From Flavobacterium sp. SUN052 (GTDB taxonomy: Bacteria; Bacteroidota; Bacteroidia; Flavobacteriales; Flavobacteriaceae): DNA of 13,421 bases. Numbering within the stretch: the stretch's first letter is position 1; every line of letters begins with the position of its first letter. Under the pieces are notes generated by a model, which was not told the origin of the DNA, did not search any database, and was given only the letters and a program-made list of their open reading frames with translations. Both the position numbers and the translations under genes were made by a program. The stretch is from the NCBI RefSeq assembly GCF_028867935.1, contig NZ_JAPQNS010000031.1:1-13421 (forward strand). The letters are read 5' to 3'. Of the stretch, positions 1 to 8,672 are shown in pieces.

Positions 1-131
1 GTGGTATAATCCACGTCTCAATCATACCTTTGTCCATGATCCCCATTGTAGTGTTTATTTGAAGTTCGCACCTCAAAATTCTCACTCCTTTGGGGATTTT
101 TCGTAAAGTTTAAACAGCTTCAATAAGTTCT

Positions 132-2423
132 TTACGATTTAACCGATTCCATCGTGAACGGCTGGTTGTAAAAACGTTTGCCGGTGGCTTTGTAGAGCGC
201 ACTGGCCAAGGCCCCAAAAACCGGTGGATAAGCTGGTTCGCCCATGCCAGTTGGGTCGAAGGTGTTCTGCACAAAATGAATATCGATTTTCTTAGGCGCT
301 TCGTTCATCCGAATCATGCGGTATCGATCAAAATTGCTGGCATCCGGTACACCCTTCGTAAAGGTCATATTGCCATAAAGGGCCGTTCCTAACCCGTCGA
401 CAATGGCACCCTGGGTCATGTTTTTAGCCGCATCGGGGTTTATCACAATCCCACAATCAATAGCGGTCGTTACTTTTTTGACTACCGGCTGACCGTCGGT
501 TACCTCCAGATCAAGTACGTGAGCCGCATAGGTGTCGTGGCAGAAATAGGCCGAAACACCCAGATGCCTTGATTTTTTCTGTTGCTCCCAGTTCGATTTC
601 TCCCGCACCAGTTCCAGCACACCCGCAAAACGAGCCGGGTCATATTCATTGTTGGTACCCACTGGTTTTTCCTGCGCCCGTTTTAACAACTCAAGCCGAA
701 AGTCAATGGGGTCCTTACCGGCTGTTTCGGCCACTTCATCCAGAAACGACTGCTCGGCAGCGGCCATGAAGTTGGAGCGGGGCGCTCTGAAAGAGCCAAC
801 CGTAATGTTGGTGTCTACGGTCCAGTCTTCGGCCAGGTAATTATCGACAGCACCCGCCGGAAAACGGTTGGCATACAGGGGCGACTCAGGAACACCCCCG
901 GCTTTGACATGAAAGGCAATCAGGTTATTGTTCGCATCGAAACCTGCCCGGTAGGTCGCCGAATAGGCTGACCGATAAATTCCCGATGTCATATCATCTT
1001 CCCGACTATAGATGAGTTTCACGGGGGCTTTCATTTTCTGCGAAATCAGGGCGGCTTCAATCAGCCAGTGGGCATACGACCGCCGTCCAAACCCACCACC
1101 CAACCGGGTCATCTGAATATCGATTTTTTCCAGCGGCATCCCCAGTCGGGCCGACAACGTCTGCTCGGTGTTTTCCGGTTTCTGCAATGGTCCACAAAGT
1201 TCAGCTTTGTCGTCGGTTACGTGGGCGAAGAAATTCATCGGCTCCATGCAGTTGTGCGCCAGATGCGGACCGGTGTAGGTGCGCTCGATGACTTTGGCGG
1301 CATTTTTAAAAGCCGTCTCCGGGTCACCGTCTTTCCGCCGGACCGTCGCCTGTTTACTGGCCATAGCCACCATTTTCGCCTGATGATCGGCGGTGCTTTC
1401 CAGACCCGCCGGAACCTTGGCTGTCATCTTCCGGCCCATCATGTTTTTCTTTTCGGTATAGTCGGCAAACGTCTCCCAGTCTATTTTGAGGGCCTTCTTT
1501 GCCTGCATTACCTCCCAGGTCGAATTACCCACAATGGCCACGACTTCTGGAAACGTACAAGTATCGAAAAACTGCCGTTCGTAATCATCCATCATGGGTT
1601 TGACTACGAAAACGTCTTTGATACCCGGCATTTTTCGGACGGCAGCGTCGTCTACCGATTTAAGTTTCATGCCAAAGGCAGGCGGATGCGCGATCATGGC
1701 AATCAGCATCCCCTCGCGACGCTGATCAATGCCGTAAAGTGGTTTGCCGGTTATGATCTTTAGACCGTCCACATTCTTTCGCGACGTACCTACGATCTTG
1801 AAATCCTTTACGGCCTTCAATTTCACGTTCTCAGGCACGGGAAGCCCGGCCGCTGCCGTGGCCATATCGCCGTACTTTGCCGACTTTCCGCTTGCTTTGA
1901 GATACAGCACACCAGCTTCCGTAGTTACCTCATCCACAGGGACCTGCCATTGTTTAGCGGCCGCTTCGCGAAGCATTTGCCTGGCCGTAGCCCCCGCCGT
2001 GCGGAGGGGTTTCCAGCCCTGATGAATCGCCTGACTCCCACCGATAAACTGCCGGGTGAAGTGTTTAGTATCTAAACCCACCTGCTCAATCACCACAGTT
2101 TTCCAGTCCATATCGAGTTCTTCAGCCACAATCATCGGCATGGACGTTTTCACGCCTTGCCCACCTTCTGGATTGGGGGCCATGATCTTGATGACATTAT
2201 CAGGCGTGATTTTTACAAAACCATTCAGAAAGATTTCGGATTGGGGATTGACGATTTGGGATTGGCTGGCGCGTTTCAAATCCGAACCGCGATGGCGGAC
2301 CGCTCCCAATCCCCAATCCGAAATCCCCAGCATCATGCCGCCACCAGATAGGGCTGACACTTTCAGGAATGAACGCCTGTTATAGGTTGTTTTACTGGTA
2401 GCTTTTGGGTTATGATTTGCCAT
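132..2423 (-). CDS. Tat-exported molybdenum hydroxylase large subunit (xanthine dehydrogenase family, IorB-like)
   Basis: Molybdopterin-binding catalytic subunit of an aldehyde/isoquinoline oxidoreductase-type enzyme, 763 residues, close to the usual IorB length; it would hydroxylate aldehydes or N-heterocycles in the periplasm. Visible: a twin-arginine signal (YNRRSFLK, Arg16-Arg17) with a Gly-rich hydrophobic stretch; the cofactor motif GGGFGRR at 442-448; an FRAPRSN segment near 545-552; and GMGEP near the C-terminus, with Glu729 as the expected catalytic glutamate. No cysteine-rich 2Fe-2S domain is present, so a separate small subunit and a cytochrome partner are expected by family knowledge; neither lies between this gene and its divergent neighbour. 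An in-frame ATG at 2468 would add 15 residues, but a perfect -7 box at 2451-2458 lies between the two ATGs, so 2423 is preferred. Residues 33-64 are encoded by a palindromic repeat. The substrate cannot be told from sequence. Confidence 0.88.
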   Translation of the reverse strand: MANHNPKATSKTTYNRRSFLKVSALSGGGMMLGISDWGLGAVRHRGSDLKRASQSQIVNPQSEIFLNGFVKITPDNVIKIMAPNPEGGQGVKTSMPMIVAEELDMDWKTVVIEQVGLDTKHFTRQFIGGSQAIHQGWKPLRTAGATARQMLREAAAKQWQVPVDEVTTEAGVLYLKASGKSAKYGDMATAAAGLPVPENVKLKAVKDFKIVGTSRKNVDGLKIITGKPLYGIDQRREGMLIAMIAHPPAFGMKLKSVDDAAVRKMPGIKDVFVVKPMMDDYERQFFDTCTFPEVVAIVGNSTWEVMQAKKALKIDWETFADYTEKKNMMGRKMTAKVPAGLESTADHQAKMVAMASKQATVRRKDGDPETAFKNAAKVIERTYTGPHLAHNCMEPMNFFAHVTDDKAELCGPLQKPENTEQTLSARLGMPLEKIDIQMTRLGGGFGRRSYAHWLIEAALISQKMKAPVKLIYSREDDMTSGIYRSAYSATYRAGFDANNNLIAFHVKAGGVPESPLYANRFPAGAVDNYLAEDWTVDTNITVGSFRAPRSNFMAAAEQSFLDEVAETAGKDPIDFRLELLKRAQEKPVGTNNEYDPARFAGVLELVREKSNWEQQKKSRHLGVSAYFCHDTYAAHVLDLEVTDGQPVVKKVTTAIDCGIVINPDAAKNMTQGAIVDGLGTALYGNMTFTKGVPDASNFDRYRMIRMNEAPKKIDIHFVQNTFDPTGMGEPAYPPVFGALASALYKATGKRFYNQPFTMESVKS
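2232..2325. repeat. Palindromic element inserted in the coding region of the Mo-hydroxylase leader
   Basis: A perfect 19-bp inverted repeat, GATTTCGGATTGGGGATTG at 2232-2250 and its reverse complement at 2307-2325, is separated by 56 bases. Inside the left half the motif partly recurs (GATTTGGGATTGG at 2253-2265), and a degenerate inverted copy AAATCCGAACC lies near 2278-2288. The element encodes about 32 residues between the Tat hydrophobic region and the first conserved residues of the mature enzyme, where relatives have a short variable linker (family recall). It reads as a dispersed palindromic repeat that inserted without breaking the frame. Confidence 0.75.
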
Positions 2424-2450
2424 TGCAGTGGTCGGTTTCAGGATGGTAGC

Positions 2451-2458
2451 CAAATTTA
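2451..2458 (-). promoter_or_regulatory. Bacteroidota -7 box for the Mo-hydroxylase gene
   Basis: Read on the minus strand the sequence is TAAATTTG, a perfect match to TAnnTTTG, ending 27 bases before the ATG at 2423. I see no TTG at the usual 19-21 base spacing upstream, so the -33 part is weak or missing. Its position decides the start codon, since it lies downstream of the alternative ATG at 2468. Confidence 0.45.
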
Positions 2459-2684
2459 CAATACGCACTACGTGTTAGCTACTGACGCTTCAACTAATCG
2501 GTGATTTTGGTACAACAAACCGTAATTGATATACAGTCCAACAGAAAAAAACACGGGACCTTTGTAAAAAGATTACTGATTAGCGCGTACGTCATAAAGA
2601 GACGATTTCCTGCGGACATTTCGAAAAGGCAAACCGTTTGATTTTCGTAAGTTCTTGTCGCTTCGGCAATCCGATTGGTTTTCG

Positions 2685-3738
<1,054 letters not shown>

Positions 3739-3746
3739 GGTTTGGA

Positions 3747-3873
3747 ATTTCGGATAGTGTCTGGCGCGAGCATTTGCTCGTGCTTTGTCATATAGCCAGC
3801 ATTTGCTGGCGTGAGCACATGCTCACTAAATGATAGGCACGAGCAAATGCTCGCGCCAGACACTATCCGAAAT
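3747..3873. repeat. 127-bp nested palindromic repeat between convergent genes
   Basis: Perfect 37-bp inverted arms (3747-3783 and 3837-3873) flank a 53-base centre. The centre has two further perfect hairpins: GCCAGC/GCTGGC around ATTT (3795-3810) and GTGAGCA/TGCTCAC around CA (3811-3826). Each outer arm also folds on itself (CGAGC-ATTT-GCTCG at 3767-3780; CGAGC-AAAT-GCTCG at 3840-3853). All four small hairpins are variants of one unit, GAGCATTTGCTC-like. The right end overlaps the last base of the TGA stop of the minus-strand dehydrogenase, and the left end lies eight bases after the aldo/keto reductase stop. It probably acts as a bidirectional terminator and may be a dispersed mobile repeat. 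Confidence 0.85.
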
Positions 3874-4652
3874 CAGCGCTTTACCCAGAACGGCGCTCCT
3901 TTTAACATAGCCGACTCAGTAGCAATGCCGTCGCTCGACACAATAAATACGTTTCCTTCCTCCGGGGCTGGCCATTGGTTAGCAAATGATACAACAGCGT
4001 CGGCCACATCTTCTTTCGTCTGCGCCTGCGTCATTCCGGCAACAAAGTCGGCTTCCGAGACGCCCATAAATGTAGCGTATTTCGGTACTACACTATTACC
4101 CGTTCCCGTGTCTTTCATGAGCCGCCAGGGGGCCAGCGTCAGAAAGCGGAGACCAAGCCCAAGGCGGTTCGAGGCCAGCTGGGCGTAATTGGCCAGAAAC
4201 ATCTGCATTCGCTTCGACCCGGCATAACCGCCCGAGATGGGTGATCCGCCGATGGCAGCCCCACTGGATATAAACAGAATCAGGGTACCCGGTTTAACCG
4301 GCGTCGTGAGGGCATGACGTGTCAACAAATACGACGCTTTTACATCCGTATTCCAGTTGGTGCAGAAGGTGTCCCAGTCAATTTCCATTACAGATTGGGT
4401 TGGTGGCGCGGCTCCACCAGCGAGAATTACAACATCGGGCGCGTCGTGCAATACGGCTTCGATGGTTGCGGTATCCGTCATATCGGCCAGTAGCGTTCGA
4501 ACGCCGGGTAAATCGCGGGTAAGGTCGGCAAGCGATTGCGGACCTCTGGCTACCACCAGCACATCGGCGGCTTCGTTTTGAAAGGCTTTTGCGATGGCGA
4601 GACCGGTGCCCCGGCTCCCGCCAATGACGACAATTTTTTTATTGGTTAGCAT
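3873..4652 (-). CDS. Short-chain dehydrogenase/reductase (classical SDR)
   Basis: An NAD(P)-dependent oxidoreductase of 259 residues, the usual classical SDR size. The N-terminal Rossmann motif is GGSRGTGLA (11-19). An LAGGA segment (78-82) stands where NNAG is usual. The catalytic residues follow as Ser129/Ser130 in ISSGAA and Tyr143/Lys147 in YAGSK, with Asn101 a candidate fourth member. Cytosolic; substrate unknown. It lies 46 bases downstream of the SRPBCC remnant on the same strand, so the two were probably one transcript from the -7 box at 4831-4838. The divergent GlxA-like regulator is the likely controller (inference). Its stop codon shares a base with the palindrome, so the 3' end is sharply bounded by a repeat. 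Confidence 0.9.
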   Translation of the reverse strand: MLTNKKIVVIGGSRGTGLAIAKAFQNEAADVLVVARGPQSLADLTRDLPGVRTLLADMTDTATIEAVLHDAPDVVILAGGAAPPTQSVMEIDWDTFCTNWNTDVKASYLLTRHALTTPVKPGTLILFISSGAAIGGSPISGGYAGSKRMQMFLANYAQLASNRLGLGLRFLTLAPWRLMKDTGTGNSVVPKYATFMGVSEADFVAGMTQAQTKEDVADAVVSFANQWPAPEEGNVFIVSSDGIATESAMLKGAPFWVKR

Positions 4653-4698
4653 ATGTAAAGAATGAAAGAGCGAGTTTTCTATACGCGTCAGGCTGGGG

Positions 4699-4809
4699 TT
4701 AAGCTTTGCATTCCGGGGTGCCTTTGCCTTCGGTGAAGTGTTTGAACAGGCTGCCAGCTTCCGGGGGTTGGTCTACCAGTAGTGTAGTTGTAAAATCTGC
4801 GGTTGCCAT
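4699..4809 (-). pseudogene. SRPBCC (AHSA1/START-like) gene reduced to 36 codons by an internal deletion
   Basis: The frame starts MATADFTTTLLVDQPPEA, which I recognise as the conserved N-terminus of Bacteroidota SRPBCC/AHSA1-like proteins, and ends GSLFKHFTEGKGTPECKA, which resembles the C-terminus of the same family (a helix SL..L.T.GKG.P). The roughly 100-110 residues that should lie between are absent, and the join is in frame near 4755/4756. It keeps a start codon, a stop codon and an upstream TACTTTTG -7 box, so a 36-residue peptide could still be made, but without the hydrophobic ligand cavity it cannot act as an SRPBCC protein. The family match is from memory, not a search. An alternative reading is an unrelated small gene. 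Confidence 0.6.
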
Positions 4810-4830
4810 AATTTACTTTTATTTGTCAGA

Positions 4831-4838
4831 CAAAAGTA
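4831..4838 (-). promoter_or_regulatory. -7 box for the SRPBCC remnant and SDR
   Basis: Minus-strand TACTTTTG is a perfect TAnnTTTG match, ending 21 bases before the remnant's ATG at 4809. No clear TTG is found at the usual spacing. It would drive both the remnant and the downstream dehydrogenase. Confidence 0.5.
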
Positions 4839-4886
4839 GTGTCCTGAAAAGGCCTTTACAGGGTGTAAAATAGACATTCTAACGGG

Positions 4887-4917
4887 TTGATTTGGACAAT
4901 CTTAGCTCGTAGTTTTG
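4887..4917 (+). promoter_or_regulatory. Promoter of the GlxA-like AraC regulator
   Basis: TTG at 4887-4889, a 20-base spacer and TAGTTTTG at 4910-4917 form the best Bacteroidota promoter in the window. Transcription should start near 4924, leaving a leader of only about ten bases before the ATG at 4934. Confidence 0.6.
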
Positions 4918-4934
4918 ACCCAAAAAATGGGTCA
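4916..4934. promoter_or_regulatory. Operator-like inverted repeat over the GlxA-like gene start
   Basis: TGACCCA, five A residues, then TGGGTCA: perfect 7-bp arms. The left arm overlaps the end of the -7 box and the right arm ends on the A of the ATG. Because the predicted transcript starts inside the repeat, it is better explained as a protein-binding site than an RNA hairpin. Autoregulation by the encoded regulator is inference. Confidence 0.4.
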
Positions 4935-5896
4935 TGAAACACGTAACAATCGTTGTCCCGAAAGGCAACGCCAACCTGAGCAGCATAACGGGTTCGCACG
5001 AAATTCTGACCAGCGCGAATGCATACTGGCGGAGGCAGGGCAACAGGTCGATGTTGGAGGTTACGCTAGCCAGTACGGTGTCGGAATTAAAACTGGATGC
5101 CGGGTTTGTTACGGTTCATCCCGTCCATATCCGGGATATAAAAAAAACGGATTTACTGATTATTCCTTCGGCCCCTTACTCGGCTAAGCTGATCAACGAA
5201 AACGACGAACTGATCGACTGGATCAGGGAGCAGTACATTGGTGGAGCCGAGATTGCGAGCATGTGTACGGGTGCTTTCCTGCTGGCTGCTACCGGCTTAC
5301 TCGATGGCAAAGCCTGCTCGACGCATTGGAGTGCAGAATCTGAGTTTAAACAGATGTTTCCTAAAATTAAACTCCAGCCCGATAAACTCATCACGGCCGA
5401 AAAAGGAATTTACACCAATGGAGGAGCCTACTCCTTTTTAAATCTGGTAATCTTCCTGGTCGAAAAATTATTCGACCGGCAAACGGCCATTTACTGTTCG
5501 AAGATTTTCCAGATTGATATGGAGCGAACATCCCAATCGCCGTTCTTCATTTTTCAAACGCAGAAAAAACACGGCGATACGCTGATCGAACAGGCGCAAA
5601 CCTATATTGAAGAAAACCTGGGCGGCAAAATATCCTTTGAAGAACTGGCCTCCAGACTAGCCATTAGCCGCCGAAATTTTGACCGGCGTTTTATCAAAGC
5701 AACGGGCAACACACCGGTCGAATATTTGCAACGCGTGAAAATTGAGGTAGCCAAAAAATCGCTGGAAAAAGGCCGAAAATCCGTCTTCGAGGTGATGGAC
5801 GAAGTGGGTTACTCCGACGACAAAGCGTTCAGGGAGGTGTTCAAAAAGATCACCAGCCTATCACCCCTGGAGTATCGGGCAAAATACAACCGGTAA
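4934..5896 (+). CDS. GlxA-like transcriptional regulator (DJ-1/PfpI domain plus AraC HTH)
   Basis: A 320-residue regulator. The N-terminal half (about 1-195) is a DJ-1/PfpI class I glutamine amidotransferase-like fold, with the strand HVTIVVPKG at the start and the nucleophile-elbow motif ASMCTGAFLL with Cys111. GLLDGKACSTHW (121-132) is the usual segment that follows. The C-terminal part (about 215-320) is an AraC tandem HTH, with ISFEELASRLAISRRNFDRRF as the first helix pair and EVMDEVGYSDDKAFREVFKK as the second. In this class the DJ-1 domain is thought to sense a ligand rather than catalyse. It is divergent from the SRPBCC-remnant/SDR pair, so it most likely controls that pair. Start chosen because the family begins MKHV/MKHI. 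It ends 16 bases before the convergent permease. Confidence 0.92.
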   Translation: MKHVTIVVPKGNANLSSITGSHEILTSANAYWRRQGNRSMLEVTLASTVSELKLDAGFVTVHPVHIRDIKKTDLLIIPSAPYSAKLINENDELIDWIREQYIGGAEIASMCTGAFLLAATGLLDGKACSTHWSAESEFKQMFPKIKLQPDKLITAEKGIYTNGGAYSFLNLVIFLVEKLFDRQTAIYCSKIFQIDMERTSQSPFFIFQTQKKHGDTLIEQAQTYIEENLGGKISFEELASRLAISRRNFDRRFIKATGNTPVEYLQRVKIEVAKKSLEKGRKSVFEVMDEVGYSDDKAFREVFKKITSLSPLEYRAKYNR

Positions 5897-5912
5897 CTAC
5901 GTTAGCTGGCTA

Positions 5913-8657
5913 TTATTCGGTTCGTAAGCTTTTGACCGGATTCAGCAGGGCGGCTTTTATGGCCTGATAGCTGATTGTCAGGACAGCGACAGTTATAGCC
6001 AGTCCGCCAGCCAGTGCAAAAACCCACCACTCCAGGTCTATCTTGTAAGCAAAGTCGCGGAGCCACTGGCGCATGGCATATCCAGCAATCGGTGAAGCAA
6101 TTAGGAGAGCCAGCAAGATTAACTTAAAGTAGTTGGTCAATAACAGGGCGACAATACTGGTGATGGAAGCCCCCAGCACTTTTCGAACGCCAATTTCTCG
6201 GGTCCGCTGATGGGTGGTAAGGGATGCTATACCGAACAAACCCAGACAAGCGATCAGCACCGCCAAACCGGCGAAAACACCAACTAACTGGCCAATCCGC
6301 TGGTCAGCCCGGTATATAGTGTTGAATCGTTCGTTCAGAAATGAATACACGAACGGGTTGTCTGTCTGAGCCTTCCACCGCTGTTCAATGGCACTGATAA
6401 GGCCCGGTATATCATCCGTCTGAATGCGTAAGGCCAGTTGAGCATTATCTCCGCCATGAAACATCAGCAGTGGTGCAATCCGCTGGTGCATAGACTCAAA
6501 ATGGAAGTCTTTTACCACCCCGACAATCGTGTAGGTACGTTTGCTTCCTTCGGTACCATCGCCTACCGTGGAAATCTGTTGGCCAAGAGGGTTCTTGAAA
6601 CCATAGGCCCGAACGGCCGCTTCGTTGAGTAATACAGTCGAACTTTCAGAAGAAAACTCCTTCGAAAAATTGCGTCCCTGTACCAGCTGAATGCCTAAAG
6701 TTGGCAGGTAATCTTCGTCGATGAAATAGCTTTTTGTTCGGTGCGTGCCGGTTTGCGCCCCATTTCGAATCTGAATACCATCCACACTCTGGCTGGTTGA
6801 TCCGGCCGGTAAAAAGCCAGCCAGCGATACCTTCACAACGGATGACAACCGGCCCAGTTCAGTTTTAAATGCATTGAGCTGAGGGCCCAGCACATTTGTA
6901 TCGTGTATGACCAGTACTTGTTCTTTATCATAACCCACCTGTTTGTTCTGCATGAAACGTACCTGCTGGTTGGCAACAATCGTGGCGATTATCATACCGA
7001 TTGACACAACAAACTGAGTCGTTACCAACGCATTGCGCAGCCATCTGCCCGCAAAACCGATTTGCACCCTCCCTTTAAGACTCGTGATGGGTTTAAATGA
7101 AGACAGCACAAAGGCCGGGTAGCTGCCAGCCAATAAGCCAATCACCAGACAGGCCAGCACCGCGCCCGCCAGCACTGGTCCGTTTAGCAGGGTGCTAGGC
7201 GTAAACTGCTTGCCAGCCAGCTCATTAAAGTTTGGCAATAGCACCAACACGAGCCCCAGCGCTAATACTAATGCCAACAAAGTCAACAGAACAGATTCGG
7301 TCAGAAACTGGCTCATCAACTGCGTGCGAACGGAGCCCAGCACTTTGCGAATACCCACTTCTTTGGAACGACCAACCGATCCGGCGGTTGACAGGTTCAT
7401 GAAATTGATGCAGGCCAGCAGGAGAATAAACAGCGCAATCACCGAGAAGATATAGACGTATTTACTGTCGCTGTTAGCCTCTAATTCGTCATCTAAATCG
7501 GAGTGCAGATGAATGTCGGTGATGGGTTGGAAGCCGAAACCAAATCGATTCCCCTGTTGCTGAAACTCAGCAAAGTCAACCCCAAAGAACTCCTTGATCT
7601 CCGAAGCAATGTATTTGCTGATAAACCCCCGACTTATGGCCTCAACCTGCTGGATAGAATAGCCCTTACGCAGCCGCAAATAGGTATAGGCACCGCTGGC
7701 TAACCATTTACTACCTGTCTTTACCGATGATAATGAGCCAAACATATCGTACCGAAAATGCGTGTTGGAAGGCACGTCTGCACAGACACCAGTTACCCGG
7801 AAAAGCCCCAGCTTACCCATTGTCAGCGTTTTTCCAATGGGGTCAGTTTCGCCAAAATACTTCCGGGCAATTGTTTGTGAGATGACCAGCGTATTGGGTT
7901 CAAGAAGCGCGTTTGTCCGGTGGCCTTTGAGTAACGGAATTGCGAAAACCGAGAAGAAGTTTGAATCAACGAAAGCTACGTTTTCTTCTTTAACGATGTC
8001 ATTACCGTGCTTAACCAGAAAAGCGCCCTCTTTTCGCAATCGTGTAACAGCCTCCACACCTGGGCAATCGCGCATGAGGGCTTGCCCGGCCGGACCGCTT
8101 GTGTATGCCAGATTGATGTCTTTTTTATCCATTCGTCCATGCAGGGTCATCCGATACAGGCGGTCAGCGTGGGTGTGGTAGCGGTCGTAGCTCAGTTCAT
8201 GCACAACAAAGAGGACAATCAGCAAGCAGGTGGCCAACCCAACGGCTAAGCCAATAATGTTGATGGCTGTGAACGCTTTATGTCGCCACAGATTCCGAAA
8301 AGCGATGGTCAGATAGTTGGAGAGCATGTCCGTAAACAGGGGTTTAGAATACTCATTGTAATGGCTGTAGTTAGAATGGATCGATTGTACTACGACGGCC
8401 TTTTGTCGTTTGGCAAAGAAGGGCGTCAGGCAGCTCAGCGCTGCCCAGACATAGTAGCGACGGGCCCGAGCCAGACCAACCTGGGCAACCTGCTTATGAA
8501 AAGTTTCATGCAAATCACCCTGCACATACTCCAGCAGGTGCGGGGCAACAAACCACTCCAGGAGCCTGTCAGCCCAGCGGGGCGGCCCGACGGTTCGCGG
8601 TCCGACGTTTCGGGGCTCCTGACCATCAGATTGGGAAGAGGAATGCTTTCGAGTCAT
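5913..8657 (-). CDS. MacB/FtsX-type ABC transporter permease with N-terminal prefix domain
   Basis: An inner-membrane permease of 914 residues in the duplicated MacB/FtsX arrangement. Residues about 25-95 (PPRWADRLLEWFVAPHLLEY..GDLHETF) form the soluble prefix domain of permeases paired with PadR regulators. Next come TM1 (about 129-154), a first periplasmic MacB core (about 155-395), a three-helix FtsX block (about 399-520) with SKEVGIRKVLGS, a second first-helix (about 541-565), a second periplasmic core, and a final FtsX block with TREIGVRKVLGAS. The end, LNPVKSLRTE, is typical. No ATPase domain or gene is present nearby, so it needs an ABC subunit encoded elsewhere or works differently. 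It lies 15 bases after the PadR stop, forming an operon. Substrate unknown; the family is associated with envelope stress and antimicrobial-peptide or toxin export. Confidence 0.92.
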   Translation of the reverse strand: MTRKHSSSQSDGQEPRNVGPRTVGPPRWADRLLEWFVAPHLLEYVQGDLHETFHKQVAQVGLARARRYYVWAALSCLTPFFAKRQKAVVVQSIHSNYSHYNEYSKPLFTDMLSNYLTIAFRNLWRHKAFTAINIIGLAVGLATCLLIVLFVVHELSYDRYHTHADRLYRMTLHGRMDKKDINLAYTSGPAGQALMRDCPGVEAVTRLRKEGAFLVKHGNDIVKEENVAFVDSNFFSVFAIPLLKGHRTNALLEPNTLVISQTIARKYFGETDPIGKTLTMGKLGLFRVTGVCADVPSNTHFRYDMFGSLSSVKTGSKWLASGAYTYLRLRKGYSIQQVEAISRGFISKYIASEIKEFFGVDFAEFQQQGNRFGFGFQPITDIHLHSDLDDELEANSDSKYVYIFSVIALFILLLACINFMNLSTAGSVGRSKEVGIRKVLGSVRTQLMSQFLTESVLLTLLALVLALGLVLVLLPNFNELAGKQFTPSTLLNGPVLAGAVLACLVIGLLAGSYPAFVLSSFKPITSLKGRVQIGFAGRWLRNALVTTQFVVSIGMIIATIVANQQVRFMQNKQVGYDKEQVLVIHDTNVLGPQLNAFKTELGRLSSVVKVSLAGFLPAGSTSQSVDGIQIRNGAQTGTHRTKSYFIDEDYLPTLGIQLVQGRNFSKEFSSESSTVLLNEAAVRAYGFKNPLGQQISTVGDGTEGSKRTYTIVGVVKDFHFESMHQRIAPLLMFHGGDNAQLALRIQTDDIPGLISAIEQRWKAQTDNPFVYSFLNERFNTIYRADQRIGQLVGVFAGLAVLIACLGLFGIASLTTHQRTREIGVRKVLGASITSIVALLLTNYFKLILLALLIASPIAGYAMRQWLRDFAYKIDLEWWVFALAGGLAITVAVLTISYQAIKAALLNPVKSLRTE
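8583..8612. repeat. 15-bp tandem duplication in the permease N-terminal linker
   Basis: Two adjacent 15-base units, CGGCCCGACGGTTCG and CGGTCCGACGTTTCG, match at 13 of 15 positions. They encode the repeated pentapeptide RNVGP-RTVGP just before the prefix domain. The unit is a multiple of three, so the frame is kept. This looks like slippage in a low-constraint linker. Confidence 0.6.
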
Positions 8658-8672
8658 GGGGTCAGGAAAAGC

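Noticed and set aside
25..32. Perfect TACCTTTG box on the plus strand at the left edge
   Set aside because: No plus-strand gene follows; it points into the 3' end of the convergent Mo-hydroxylase gene and the -33 region would be outside the window.
1068..1763. 231-codon plus-strand frame inside the Mo-hydroxylase gene
   Set aside because: It lies wholly antisense to a gene with intact family motifs and its product resembles no protein family I know.
3811..4188. 125-codon plus-strand frame starting in the large palindrome
   Set aside because: Antisense to the SDR gene, which has all catalytic motifs; the start lies inside a repeat.
4915..5187. 90-codon plus-strand frame overlapping the start of the GlxA-like regulator
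   Set aside because: It is out of frame with the regulator, lacks any family signal, and its start would fall within the -7 box.
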